DNA of 64,000 nucleotides from Micromonospora sp. WMMD961 (GTDB taxonomy: Bacteria; Actinomycetota; Actinomycetes; Mycobacteriales; Micromonosporaceae), in assembly GCF_029626145.1 (NCBI RefSeq), contig NZ_JARUBJ010000002.1, forward strand, positions 3,755,501 to 3,819,500, read 5' to 3'. The notes beneath the pieces are model-generated. The model was not told the origin of the DNA and did not search any database. It saw only the letters and a list, made by a program, of their open reading frames with translations. The position numbers were made by a program, and so were the translations under genes. The stretch's first letter is position 1, and each line of letters begins with the position of its first letter. Shown in pieces: positions 49,062-57,303 of the stretch.

Positions 49062-50525
49062 ATGCACTCTGGGCAACACACCACCACCGAACGCCACCCC
49101 CTGTTCGACGTGATCATCGTCGGCTGCGGCCCGACCGGCGCGATGCTGGCCGCCGAGCTGCGGCTGCACGACGTCCGGGTTCTCGTCCTGGAGAGGGACA
49201 CCGAGCCGACGTCGTTCGCCCGCATCGTCGGCCTGCACGTCCGCACCCTTGAGGTGATGGCGATGCGCGGGTTGCTGGAGCGTATCCGCGAGCGGGGCCG
49301 GCAGCGCCCGGCCGGCGGCTTCTTCGCCGCCATCGACAAGCCGGCGCCCAAGGACCTGGACACCGCGCACGCCTACCTGCTGGGCATCCCACAACCGGTC
49401 ATCGTCCGTCTGCTCGAAGAGCACGCGATCGCCCTGGGGGCACAGGTCCGGCGCGGTGCCGCGCTCGCCGGTGTCGCCCAGGACGAGGACGGGGTGACCG
49501 TCGAGCTGGCCGACGGGGAGCAGCTGCGGACGCGGTACGTCGTCGGCTGCGACGGCGGGCGCAGCACGGTGCGCAAACTGCTCGGCGTCGACTTTCCGGG
49601 CGAGCCCTCGCGGACCGAGACGCTGATGGGCGAGATGATGCTGACCGCGTCCCCGGAGGAGGTCGCGGCCCGGGTGGCCCAGGTCGGCGACACCCACCGC
49701 CCGTTCTGGCTGCGGCCCTTCGGGGGGCAGGTGTACAGCGTCGTGGTCCCCGCCGGAGAAGTGAGCGATCGCGCCCAACCGCCCACCCTCGATGATTTCC
49801 GCACACGGTTGCGGGTCGTTGCCGGAACCGACTTCGGCGCGCACTCCCCGCGCTGGTTGTCGCGGTTCGGCGATGCCACCCGCCTGGCCGAGCGGTACCG
49901 GGTGGGGCGGGTGCTGCTGGCCGGCGACGCGGCACACATCCACCCACCGATCGGTGGGCAGGGCCTCAACCTGGGCGTTCAGGACGCGTTCAACCTCGGT
50001 TGGAAGTTGGCCGCGCAGGTCCGGGGCTGGGCGCCGGAGACCCTGCTCGACACCTACCAGGAGGAACGCCGGCCGGTCGCCGAGGAGGTGCTGGACAACA
50101 CGCGCGCCCAGACGGAGTTGCTGTCGCCCGAACCCGGCCCGCGGGCGGTGCGCCGGCTGCTCACCGAACTGATGGACCTCGCCGTGGTCAACCGCCGCCT
50201 GATCGAGAAGATCACCGGCATCGACATCCGGTACGACTTCGGCCCTGGCCCGGATCTGCTCGGACGCCGCCTGCGCGACATCACACTCGCACAGGGAACC
50301 CTCTACGAATTGACGCACCGCGGTCGTGGGTTGCTGCTGGACCGGACCGGGCGGCTGACCGTCGGCGGTTGGTCGGACCGGGTCGATCACCTCGCCGACC
50401 CCACCGCCGCCGTGGACGCTCCGGCTGCCCTGCTACGCCCGGACGGCCACGTCGCCTGGATCGGCGACGGGCAGCGGGACCTGGACGAACAGCTCACCCG
50501 CTGGTTCGGCAGCCCGACCGGCTGA
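49062..50525 (+). CDS. rox: FAD-dependent monooxygenase, rifampicin monooxygenase (Rox)-like
   Basis: 487 residues of the class A aromatic hydroxylase type. The FAD motif is FDVIIVGCGPTGAMLAAELRL, the DG motif VVGCDGGRSTVRKLLG, and the GD motif VLLAGDAAHIHPPIGGQGLNLGVQDAFNLGWKLA. Length, the very N-terminal FAD motif and the C-terminal thioredoxin-like part (DGHVAWIGD) resemble rifampicin monooxygenases of Nocardia and Streptomyces, which inactivate rifamycins; other phenolic or polyketide substrates are possible. It is preceded by promoter, leader peptide and hairpin, suggesting inducible expression. A terminator follows. Confidence 0.82.
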   Translation: MHSGQHTTTERHPLFDVIIVGCGPTGAMLAAELRLHDVRVLVLERDTEPTSFARIVGLHVRTLEVMAMRGLLERIRERGRQRPAGGFFAAIDKPAPKDLDTAHAYLLGIPQPVIVRLLEEHAIALGAQVRRGAALAGVAQDEDGVTVELADGEQLRTRYVVGCDGGRSTVRKLLGVDFPGEPSRTETLMGEMMLTASPEEVAARVAQVGDTHRPFWLRPFGGQVYSVVVPAGEVSDRAQPPTLDDFRTRLRVVAGTDFGAHSPRWLSRFGDATRLAERYRVGRVLLAGDAAHIHPPIGGQGLNLGVQDAFNLGWKLAAQVRGWAPETLLDTYQEERRPVAEEVLDNTRAQTELLSPEPGPRAVRRLLTELMDLAVVNRRLIEKITGIDIRYDFGPGPDLLGRRLRDITLAQGTLYELTHRGRGLLLDRTGRLTVGGWSDRVDHLADPTAAVDAPAALLRPDGHVAWIGDGQRDLDEQLTRWFGSPTG

Positions 50526-50532
50526 CGGCAGG

Positions 50533-50571
50533 GTCCGCTGGCCCTGCGCCCCTGCCGCCGGGCCAGCGGAC
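50533..50571. terminator. Bidirectional terminator between rox and hemC
   Basis: GTCCGCTGGCCC and GGGCCAGCGGAC form a perfect 12-bp stem in the short gap between convergent genes. Confidence 0.78.
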
Positions 50572-50574
50572 AGG

Positions 50575-51516
50575 TCAGGCCGACCCGTGGGTGGGCAGGT
50601 CGAGGAGTTCACGGGCGCCCTGGCGCAACAGGGCCGCGGCGACGGACGTGCCGAGGGTGATCGGGTCCGCCGCCCACTCGTGTACGTCGAGGACGGTCTT
50701 GCCGTCGAGGCTGATGACCCTCGCGCGCAGGCCGAGACGACCGTCGGGTTCGGTACGTGCGAGCGCGGCGATCGGCGAGTGACAGGTGCCCTGCAGGATG
50801 TGCAGCATGGTCCGCTCGGCCGTGGTCTCCCGCCAGGTGCGCGGGTCGTTGAGGCTCTCCGCCACCTCACGGGTGCGGGTGTCGTCGTCGCGGCACTGCA
50901 GGACCAGGGTGCCGGAGCCGACCGCCGGGATCATCGAGTCGACGTCGATCGGGTGGGTGATCCGGTCGGCCCGTCCGATCCGGTGCAGGCCGGAGACCGC
51001 GAGCAGGAGCGCGTCGTACGCCTCACCGGCGTCGAGCTTGGCCAGTCGGCTGTTCGCGTTGCCGCGGATGGCCACCGGGACCAGGTCCGGCCAGTGCAGG
51101 GCCAACTGGGCGACCCGGCGTACGGCGGAGGTGCCGACCCGGGTGCCGGCCGGCAACTGCTCGATGCGCAGCCCGCCCGGGTGGACGAGGCAGTCCCGGA
51201 CGTCGTCGCGGGAGAGGTAGGCCGCCAGCACCGTGCCCGCCGGCGCCGGTCGGTCCCCGGGTACGTCCTTGACGCAGTGCACGGCCAGGTCGACGTCCCC
51301 GTTGAGCAGGGCGGCGTCCACCTCCTTGGTGAACGCCCCCTTGCCGCCCAGCGCGGCCAGGTCACCGAGCCACCGGTCTCCGCTGGTCGACATCGACCTC
51401 ACCTCCACGGTGAGGTCGGGGTGCCGGTCGGCGAGCAGCGCGCGGACCCGTTCGGCCTGGGCCAGCGCCATCGGGGAGTTGCGGGTGCCGATGCGCAGCA
51501 GGCGTGAGTCGGACAT
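50575..51516 (-). CDS. hemC: Hydroxymethylbilane synthase (porphobilinogen deaminase)
   Basis: 313 residues. RIGTRNSPMALAQAERVR, VHCVKDVPG, GTSAVRRVAQL and AIRGNANSRLAKLD are the substrate and cofactor arginine/lysine/aspartate motifs. LQGTCHSPIAALA carries the cysteine that binds the dipyrromethane cofactor, though flanks differ from the common GGCxxP form. It joins four porphobilinogens in haem/B12 synthesis. No other tetrapyrrole gene is nearby, so it may be a second copy. TACTCT ends seven bases before the ATG (leaderless). Confidence 0.9.
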   Translation of the reverse strand: MSDSRLLRIGTRNSPMALAQAERVRALLADRHPDLTVEVRSMSTSGDRWLGDLAALGGKGAFTKEVDAALLNGDVDLAVHCVKDVPGDRPAPAGTVLAAYLSRDDVRDCLVHPGGLRIEQLPAGTRVGTSAVRRVAQLALHWPDLVPVAIRGNANSRLAKLDAGEAYDALLLAVSGLHRIGRADRITHPIDVDSMIPAVGSGTLVLQCRDDDTRTREVAESLNDPRTWRETTAERTMLHILQGTCHSPIAALARTEPDGRLGLRARVISLDGKTVLDVHEWAADPITLGTSVAAALLRQGARELLDLPTHGSA

Positions 51517-51571
51517 ACCGGCGAGAGTAGACCGTCGCACGTGTGCGTCGACGCCAAGCCCCACGTCGGAC

Positions 51572-52459
51572 TCAGGCGGCCGTGAACCCTTCCGCCGCCC
51601 GCGGGTTGCCGAAGAGGGTGATCGCCGCGATCCCTCCCTCGGTGACCGTCAGCACCGCCACACCGAAGAGTTCACCCCGGAACCATGCCACCGCCGCGGG
51701 TTGGGCGTTCGCCCCGGTCGCCACCATTCTCCAGTCTCCTGCGGCTCCCATCGCCGGCGTCGCGAAGGCCAGGCACGCCTCACGGCCGGCGTAGGAGGTC
51801 GGCGAGCCGACCGGTTCGATGGCCGCGTCCGCGCGTAACACCTCGCGGAAGGCGGTGGCGTCGGATGCCTCCCAGGCGGCCATGTACCGGGCGAGCAGTC
51901 CTCGGGCGCGGGGAGAGGTCGCGTCCAGCACGTCGTCGCGGGTGGGCGCGGCCCCGGCGAGGCGTACCCGGGCCCGCTGCAGTGCGCTCTTCACCGCCGG
52001 CACCGACATGTCGAGTGCCGCAGCGGTTTCGGCGGCGGAGAAGGCCAGCACCTCCCGCAGCAGCAGGACCGCGCGTTGCCGGGGCGCGAGGTGCTGCAAC
52101 CCGGCCACGAACGCGAGCCGTACGCTCTCGCGCGCGGTGACCAGGTCCAGTGGGTCCGTCGGGAACGGCTCCACAACCAGAGCCCCGAGGTCGTCGGGCC
52201 TGACGTCGGAGGCGAGCGCGCGCCGCCCGCGGCCTTCGATCGCGGTCAGGCAGACGTTCGTCGTGATCCGGTAGAGCCAGGTGCGCACCGACGAACGCCG
52301 CTCGAACGTCTCCCAGCCACGCAGCGCCCGCACGTAGGTGTCCTGCACGACGTCCTCGGCCTCGTGATAGGCGCCCAGCATCCGGTACGCGTGGGCGAAC
52401 AAGCCCCGACGCTCCGCCTCGAACGCCTCGGTCAGAACCCCAGCTTCGGGCGTACCCAT
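51572..52459 (-). CDS. Sigma-70 family factor with C-terminal SnoaL-like domain (SigG/ECF56-like)
   Basis: 295 residues: region 2 (LFAHAYRMLGAYHEAEDVVQDTYVRALRGWETF), region 4 (LQHLAPRQRAVLLLREVLAFSAAETAAALDMSVPAVKSALQRARVRL), then a fused SnoaL-like/NTF2 domain (RYMAAWEASDATAFREVLRADAAIEP). That tail replaces an anti-sigma factor and regulates these sigma factors in cis. The start overlaps the hydrolase stop by 28 bases. Confidence 0.9.
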   Translation of the reverse strand: MGTPEAGVLTEAFEAERRGLFAHAYRMLGAYHEAEDVVQDTYVRALRGWETFERRSSVRTWLYRITTNVCLTAIEGRGRRALASDVRPDDLGALVVEPFPTDPLDLVTARESVRLAFVAGLQHLAPRQRAVLLLREVLAFSAAETAAALDMSVPAVKSALQRARVRLAGAAPTRDDVLDATSPRARGLLARYMAAWEASDATAFREVLRADAAIEPVGSPTSYAGREACLAFATPAMGAAGDWRMVATGANAQPAAVAWFRGELFGVAVLTVTEGGIAAITLFGNPRAAEGFTAA

Positions 52460-53259
52460 GCGGCCAACCTCCTGATCGCCTCGTCGGCGGCCGGTGCGCG
52501 CCCGGCGGCCATCTGGAACGTGTGCGGTTGCCCGTCGAAGACGTCCAGCCGGGCGCCGGTGAGCTTCGCGAGTCGCTCACTGTCACCCCGACCACTCTCG
52601 TCGCCACCGCACTGCACGTAGATGTCGGGCAGCGTGGACAGGTCGGCGTGGAACGCGTTGACGTCCGGGGCCAGGCCGTTCGCGCCCTCGGGCAGGTACT
52701 GCCGGATGAGGCTCTGCACCATCGGTCGGGTGAAGAAGACGTCGGTGGCCGCGTTCTCCTCGTAGGAGGTCGCGGTCTGCGCCGGGTCCATGTCGATCCA
52801 CGGAGACAGCAACAGCAGCGCGGCCACGCCGGGCACCCGAAGCGCGACCTGTACGGCGAGACCGCCGCCGCAGGAGTCACCGGCCAGCGCGACCGTCCGG
52901 GCGCGCGTCATCGCCCACCGGCACGCGGTGACGGCGTCCTCGGTCTGTGCCGGGTGCCGGAACTGCGGCGCCTGCCGGTAGGTGGCGAGCAGCACCCGTA
53001 CGCCGGCCGCCTTCGCGAGGTGCCCGTACATCTTCCGATGGGTGTAGAGGGACCCGCTGACGAAGCCGCCGCCGTGCAGCGCGACGATCACCCGGTCCGG
53101 GCCGACGCCGTGCGGGACGAGCCACATCGCCGGCACCCCGTCCGCCGACACCTCCACGTAGTCCAGGCCGCGTGGCTCGGCCGTCACGTCACCCCACTGG
53201 TCGTCCTCGCCCATGTCTCCGGCTGCCCAGCGGGCGTACATCTTCCGTATCGCGTCCAT
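52432..53259 (-). CDS. Alpha/beta hydrolase (HSL family)
   Basis: 275 residues of the hormone-sensitive lipase-like group: oxyanion motif ALHGGGFVSGS, nucleophile Ser in LAGDSCGGGLAVQ, Asp region YVQCGGDESGRGDSERL and His in GQPHTFQM. It probably hydrolyses small acyl esters. The ATG at 53259 is used; the frame is open to 53325, which would overlap the divergent GNAT start. Its 3' end overlaps the sigma factor gene, so the two may be expressed together. Confidence 0.85.
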   Translation of the reverse strand: MDAIRKMYARWAAGDMGEDDQWGDVTAEPRGLDYVEVSADGVPAMWLVPHGVGPDRVIVALHGGGFVSGSLYTHRKMYGHLAKAAGVRVLLATYRQAPQFRHPAQTEDAVTACRWAMTRARTVALAGDSCGGGLAVQVALRVPGVAALLLLSPWIDMDPAQTATSYEENAATDVFFTRPMVQSLIRQYLPEGANGLAPDVNAFHADLSTLPDIYVQCGGDESGRGDSERLAKLTGARLDVFDGQPHTFQMAAGRAPAADEAIRRLAAWVRPKLGF

Positions 53260-53315
53260 GCCGGTACCGACCGCGAGCGTGGTTGAAAGGAATCGGTCGA
53301 CCCTAGGATCGGCTG

Positions 53316-53879
53316 GTGTCCGCACCGACCTACCCGATCCGTACCGCGCGGCTCACGCTGCGTCCGGTCAGGTCGGACGACCTCGACGAGGTGTACGCGT
53401 ACCAGCGCAGGCCCGACGTCACGCGGTGGATGCGTGGTGCCGGGCCGCGTACCCGGGAGCAGTCGCGGGCGTCGGTGCTCGCCATGACCGCTGAGGACGC
53501 GCTGCGCGTGGAGGGCGACTGCCTCACGGTGGCGGTGGTGGACCAGACCGGCGTGATCGGGCACGTGGAGTTGGTGTGGCGCAGCGAGGCCGACCGGACG
53601 GCTGAGCTGGGTTTCGTCGTCCACCCGGACCACGGCGGTCGTGGGTTGGCCACCGAGGCCGCCGCGGCCTTGGTGGACTGGGGTTTCACCGAGTTCGGGC
53701 TCCATCGTGTCTACGGTCGGTGCCACGCGCGCAACGACGCTTCCGCTCGTCTGATGAGGCGGCTCGGTATGCGTCAGGAGGCGCGCCACGTGGCGAGTTA
53801 CCTGTTCGAGGGGGAGTGGGCCGACCAGTTGGTCTTCGCGGTCCTGGACGACGAATGGCGGTCCCGGGGGTCGGGTTGA
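53316..53879 (+). CDS. RimJ/RimL-type GNAT acetyltransferase
   Basis: 187 residues with IRTARLTLRPVRSDDLDEVYAYQRRPDVTRWM at the start, LGFVVHPDHGGRGLATEAAAALVDWGF (acetyl-CoA loop) and GRCHARNDASARLMRRLGMRQE. TAGGAT ends six bases before the GTG, so it is leaderless. The 3' end overlaps a small LPXTG ORF. Confidence 0.88.
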   Translation: MSAPTYPIRTARLTLRPVRSDDLDEVYAYQRRPDVTRWMRGAGPRTREQSRASVLAMTAEDALRVEGDCLTVAVVDQTGVIGHVELVWRSEADRTAELGFVVHPDHGGRGLATEAAAALVDWGFTEFGLHRVYGRCHARNDASARLMRRLGMRQEARHVASYLFEGEWADQLVFAVLDDEWRSRGSG

Positions 53880-54013
53880 TCCCGGGCCTGCCGGTCACCG
53901 GTACGCCGATCGTCGCCGTCGCGGCGGCCGGCATCCTGCTGGTGCTGATCGGCGTGGCGGCCCGGTGGCACACCCGCCGGATCCGGTGGGTCGTCAGGAA
54001 GCAGGTCACGTGA
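53855..54013 (+). CDS. 52-residue protein consisting of an LPXTG sorting signal
   Basis: MAVPGVGLIPG is followed by LPVTG, a 20-residue hydrophobic helix and an Arg-rich tail (HTRRIRW), the complete C-terminal signal for sortase. There is almost nothing in front of it and no export signal. It overlaps the GNAT gene by 25 bases and the LysR gene by 8. It may be a relic of a lost surface protein or a real tiny anchored peptide; some actinobacterial genomes encode similar stand-alone anchors. Confidence 0.5.
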   Translation: MAVPGVGLIPGLPVTGTPIVAVAAAGILLVLIGVAARWHTRRIRWVVRKQVT

Positions 54014-54989
54014 TCCCGCCGCGCCGCACGCCAGGGCGCGGCGGGACCGTCGTGTCTTCCCAGGTCGGCAACCAGACCTCGGGGTCGGGTAACCGGGTCC
54101 GCGTGTGCCGGGAGTCGAGGTGCTCGCGGAGCGCGGGCAGGCCGGGATGCCTGTTGTCGTCGCGCCAGATCAGGGAGATGGGATAGATCGGCGCCGGATC
54201 GCGTACGGGCACCCGCCGCAGGTCGTAACTGTCCGGCCACAGGTACCGCGTGCGTTCACCGGCCAACGTCGCCAGGTGCGCGGAGTCGGCGATCTCGGCG
54301 AGCAGTGCCTCGTTGCCGAAGACCGGGCCGACCAGGTCGATGGTGAGGTCGAACGCGGCGGCGAGTTCGTCGTAGTAGTCGGCCCACTCGGTGCCGGGGG
54401 CCACGCCAGGCATCCAGATGCGGTGTGCGGCCAGTTGGGCGGGTGTGACCGCGTGGGCGTTGGCGAGCGCGTGGCGCGGCCCGACGAGAAGTTCGTGGTG
54501 CTCGTCGATCACGCGGGCGACTCTGATCGCGGCGGGCAGGTGCCGTGCGCGCACGGGCACGGCGTGGAAGGACGCGTCGACCGTCCCGGCCTCGACGGCG
54601 GCGATCGCGGCGTGCACGTCGGCGTCGAGGGTGACGACGTCCAGGTCGATGCGTGGGTACGCACGGTGGAAGTCCTGCAGGACGACCGCCGGGGCGATGC
54701 GTCGGCTGTGCACGTCGACGCGCAGGGCACGCCGACCAGGCCGTACGGACGCGTCGGCGCGCGCCGCGACCCGCAGTAGTTCCCGGGCGTGGGGCAGGAA
54801 CGTCTGACCATCGATGGTGAGATGCGCGCCGCGAGGTGTGCGGTTGAACAGTCGTACCTCCAGGTCCTTCTCCAGCGCGGCGATGCGCTTGGACACGGCC
54901 TGCTGGGTGATCGACAGCGCGGCGGCGGCGTCCTGGAACTGGCCGGCGTCGGCGGCGACGACGAAGGTGCGCACGGCGTCGAGATCCAC
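54006..54989 (-). CDS. LysR family regulator
   Basis: 327 residues: winged helix LDAVRTFVVAADAGQFQDAAAALSITQQAVSKRIAALEKDLEVRLFNRTPRG and a LysR ligand domain. The GTG has TAGGGT seven bases upstream (leaderless). CACAACGTCTGGTTGTG lies just beyond and is shared with the divergent MFS gene, which it probably controls. Confidence 0.9.
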   Translation of the reverse strand: MDLDAVRTFVVAADAGQFQDAAAALSITQQAVSKRIAALEKDLEVRLFNRTPRGAHLTIDGQTFLPHARELLRVAARADASVRPGRRALRVDVHSRRIAPAVVLQDFHRAYPRIDLDVVTLDADVHAAIAAVEAGTVDASFHAVPVRARHLPAAIRVARVIDEHHELLVGPRHALANAHAVTPAQLAAHRIWMPGVAPGTEWADYYDELAAAFDLTIDLVGPVFGNEALLAEIADSAHLATLAGERTRYLWPDSYDLRRVPVRDPAPIYPISLIWRDDNRHPGLPALREHLDSRHTRTRLPDPEVWLPTWEDTTVPPRPGVRRGGIT

Positions 54990-55006
54990 GAGGTGGACCC
55001 TACATG

Positions 55007-55023
55007 CACAACGTCTGGTTGTG
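55007..55023. promoter_or_regulatory. Probable LysR operator between LysR and MFS genes
   Basis: CACAAC-GTCTG-GTTGTG is a perfect 6-5-6 inverted repeat placed directly behind the LysR -10 element, a usual site for autoregulation and activation of the divergent gene. Confidence 0.6.
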
Positions 55024-55114
55024 GCTGGCCGCTCCGTCGGTTGTTTGATCAGTGGTCCTTGCTTTTGCTTTGCTCGCGGCGGTCAACAAACAGTTGTCCG
55101 GAAGCGGGGTGGGC

Positions 55115-56362
55115 GTGGGCGCGAGACGGTCCCTGGGCCGACGGTTCGGCTGGTTGTGGGCGGCGTACGCGGTCAGCGCGTACGGCTCCGGGTTCGGTTT
55201 CGGCGCGCTGCCGTTGATCGCCGTGCTGGTGGTGGATGCCGGCCCCGCCGAGGTGTCCGTGCTCTCCGCGGTGGGGCCGGCGGTGGGCGCGCTGGTCGCG
55301 TTGCCGCTCGGGCCGTGGGTGGAGTTTCACCGAAAGCGGCCGGTGATGATCGCGATGGACCTGGTCCGGTTCACGGCCCTGCTGACGATTCCCGTCGGGT
55401 ACGCCCTCGACCGGGTCACCTTCGCGCAGTTGTTGGTCGTCTCGGCCGTCGTCGCCACCGCCAAGATCGCTTTCGGGGCGGCCAGCGGCGCCTACCTCAA
55501 GGCCCTCGTCCGGCCGGACGACCTGCTCCTGGCCAACGCGCGGTTCGAGTCGACGACGTGGAGCGCCATCGCGCTCGGCCCGCCGCTGGGCGGCGCGGCG
55601 GTCGGCGTGTTCGGGCCGGTCGCCAGCATCGGGGCCGACGCGGTCAGCTATCTGCTGTCCGCGCTCGGGATCACCGCGATTCGCGGCCGGGAGGAGCGCC
55701 CCCGGCGCAGCGGCGAACGCCGCGACCGGGCCGCCGAGGTGCTGGACGGTTGGCGGCACCTGCTGACCCACCGAGGCCTACGGGCGCTCTACCTCAACCA
55801 GTTGCTCGTCAGCGGACTGATCATGGCCAGCGAGCCACTGCTGGCCGTGCTCCTGCTCGGCGACCTCGGATTCCCACCGTGGCAGTACGGCCTCGCCTTC
55901 GCCGTGCCCTGCGTCGGTGGACTGGTCGGGTCACGCCTGGCCAACCGGGTCGTGACGCGGTACGGCCAGCATCGGATCCTGCGTACCGTCGGGACGTTGC
56001 GCGCGGTCTGGCTGATCGGGTTGGCCTTCGTCCAACCCGGCGTCGCCGGTCTCGCGACGGTGATCACGGTCGAGTTCGCGATCGTCCTGAGCATGAGCCT
56101 GTACAACCCGGTCCTGGCCACCTACCGCCTGCAGCAGACTCCCCGAGATCGCACCGTCCGTACGCTCGCGGCCTGGTCGATCGGCACCAGCGCCGCCATC
56201 GCGATCCTCAGCGCCCTCGGCGGACTGCTCGCCGACGCCACCAGCCCGCGCACCGCCATCGCGGTCGCGGGACTGCTGATCCTCGCCAGCCCGTTGCTGC
56301 TCCCCGGCCGTCCGGCCGCCGATCCGGTGCCAGATCGCGAGCCGGCGGCGGCGTCCTTCTGA
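55115..56362 (+). CDS. MFS transporter (MFS_3-type)
   Basis: 415 residues with about twelve helices: LGRRFGWLWAAYAVSAYGSGFGFGALPLIAVLV at the start, EFHRKRPVMIAMDLVRF (loop 2-3) and LYLNQLLVSGLIMASEPLLAVLLLGDLGFPPWQYG in the second half. Resembles enterobactin or drug exporters of the MFS_3 group. GGAAGCGGGG gives a site for GTG 55115; a GTG at 55052 would add 21 residues. LysR-controlled by position. Confidence 0.85.
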   Translation: MGARRSLGRRFGWLWAAYAVSAYGSGFGFGALPLIAVLVVDAGPAEVSVLSAVGPAVGALVALPLGPWVEFHRKRPVMIAMDLVRFTALLTIPVGYALDRVTFAQLLVVSAVVATAKIAFGAASGAYLKALVRPDDLLLANARFESTTWSAIALGPPLGGAAVGVFGPVASIGADAVSYLLSALGITAIRGREERPRRSGERRDRAAEVLDGWRHLLTHRGLRALYLNQLLVSGLIMASEPLLAVLLLGDLGFPPWQYGLAFAVPCVGGLVGSRLANRVVTRYGQHRILRTVGTLRAVWLIGLAFVQPGVAGLATVITVEFAIVLSMSLYNPVLATYRLQQTPRDRTVRTLAAWSIGTSAAIAILSALGGLLADATSPRTAIAVAGLLILASPLLLPGRPAADPVPDREPAAASF

Positions 56363-56431
56363 CCCGAGCTGCCGTACCGCACGTCGCCCTGGTGGTCGAC
56401 CGCCACGGCGACGTGCGTGCCGGCGGGCACC

Positions 56432-57178
56432 TCAGCTCTGGCGGCCGAGCCACTCCCGGTAGGCGGTGGGCGCGAGGACCGCGTCGTCCGAGGCGATCAG
56501 GACGTCACCGGGGACGGCGGCGAACATGCCGGCGTTGTCGTCGGTGGTGACGGTGCGCTGGTCGCCGCGGGCGGCCAGGGTGATCCGGCCCAGTTCGTCG
56601 AGGCCGAAGACGTCCGGGCCGGCGACGTTGCGGATGCCCTGCAGCGGCGCGCCCATGCTGACGTCGGCGACGGCCTGCGCCACGTCGGCGGCGGCCATGG
56701 GCTGCACCGGGGTGCTGGGCAGGCGGACGGTGGTGTCGTCGGCGGTCCAGGACAGGATCGCCTCGACGAACTCGAAGAACTGGGTGGCGCGCACGATCGA
56801 GTACGGGACGGGGCCGGCCTTGAGGATGTCCTCCTGGAGGACCTTGGCGCGGTAGTAGGCCAGGTCGGGCACCTGGTCGACGCCGACGATGGAGAGCACC
56901 ACCGCGTGTCCGACGCCCGCGCTGCCGGCGGCGGCCAGGAGGTTGTCCATGGTCGTCTGGAAGAAGGCGGGGGAGGCGTCGTCGAAGGTCGGCGAGTTCG
57001 TCAGGTTGACGACGACCTCGGCGCCGGTGAGCGCCTCGGTCAGGCCGTGGCCGGTGAGGAGGTCCACCCCGGTGGACAGCGAGTGCGGCACCGCCTCGTG
57101 TCCGACGTTCTGCAGGATCTTGACGACCTGCGACCCGATGAGGCCGGTCCCACCCAGTACGGCGATCTTCATGGTCAT
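56432..57178 (-). CDS. NmrA-like NAD(P)-binding protein, RsrR partner
   Basis: 248 residues: AVLGGTGLIGSQVVKIL (nucleotide motif), VVNLTNSPTFDDAS, AVVLSIVGVDQVPDLAYYRAKVLQEDIL and YSIVRATQFFEF as in NmrA-type SDRs. It probably senses or reduces NAD(P)(H)-linked substrates. It faces an Rrf2 gene of RsrR type across an ACTCGGAC repeat region; in Streptomyces venezuelae rsrR is likewise divergent from an nmrA-like gene. AGGAAGG lies before the ATG. Confidence 0.86.
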   Translation of the reverse strand: MTMKIAVLGGTGLIGSQVVKILQNVGHEAVPHSLSTGVDLLTGHGLTEALTGAEVVVNLTNSPTFDDASPAFFQTTMDNLLAAAGSAGVGHAVVLSIVGVDQVPDLAYYRAKVLQEDILKAGPVPYSIVRATQFFEFVEAILSWTADDTTVRLPSTPVQPMAAADVAQAVADVSMGAPLQGIRNVAGPDVFGLDELGRITLAARGDQRTVTTDDNAGMFAAVPGDVLIASDDAVLAPTAYREWLGRQS

Positions 57179-57229
57179 GCACCTTCCTGTGGCTGTGTGG
57201 TCCGCTGTCCGGCTTCGTTCGTCCGGCAA

Positions 57230-57297
57230 ACTCGGACCTCTTCTGTCCGTGAACTATACTCGGACACGATGGGTCCGAGTAGCGGGGTGACTAGGGT
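57230..57297. promoter_or_regulatory. Rrf2 operators and divergent promoters
   Basis: ACTCGGAC-N7-GTCCGAGT (57258-57280) is a perfect inverted repeat; ACTCGGAC at 57230-57237 with TGTCCG at 57244 forms a second, weaker site. TATACT (57255-57260) and TAGGGT (57292-57297, six bases before the Rrf2 ATG) are candidate -10 elements. Confidence 0.68.
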
Positions 57298-57303
57298 GAC
57301 GTC

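Noticed and set aside
48789..50390. Very long minus-strand frame opposite the rox-like gene
   Set aside because: Shadow frame caused by GC-rich third positions; the plus strand carries all FAD and monooxygenase motifs.
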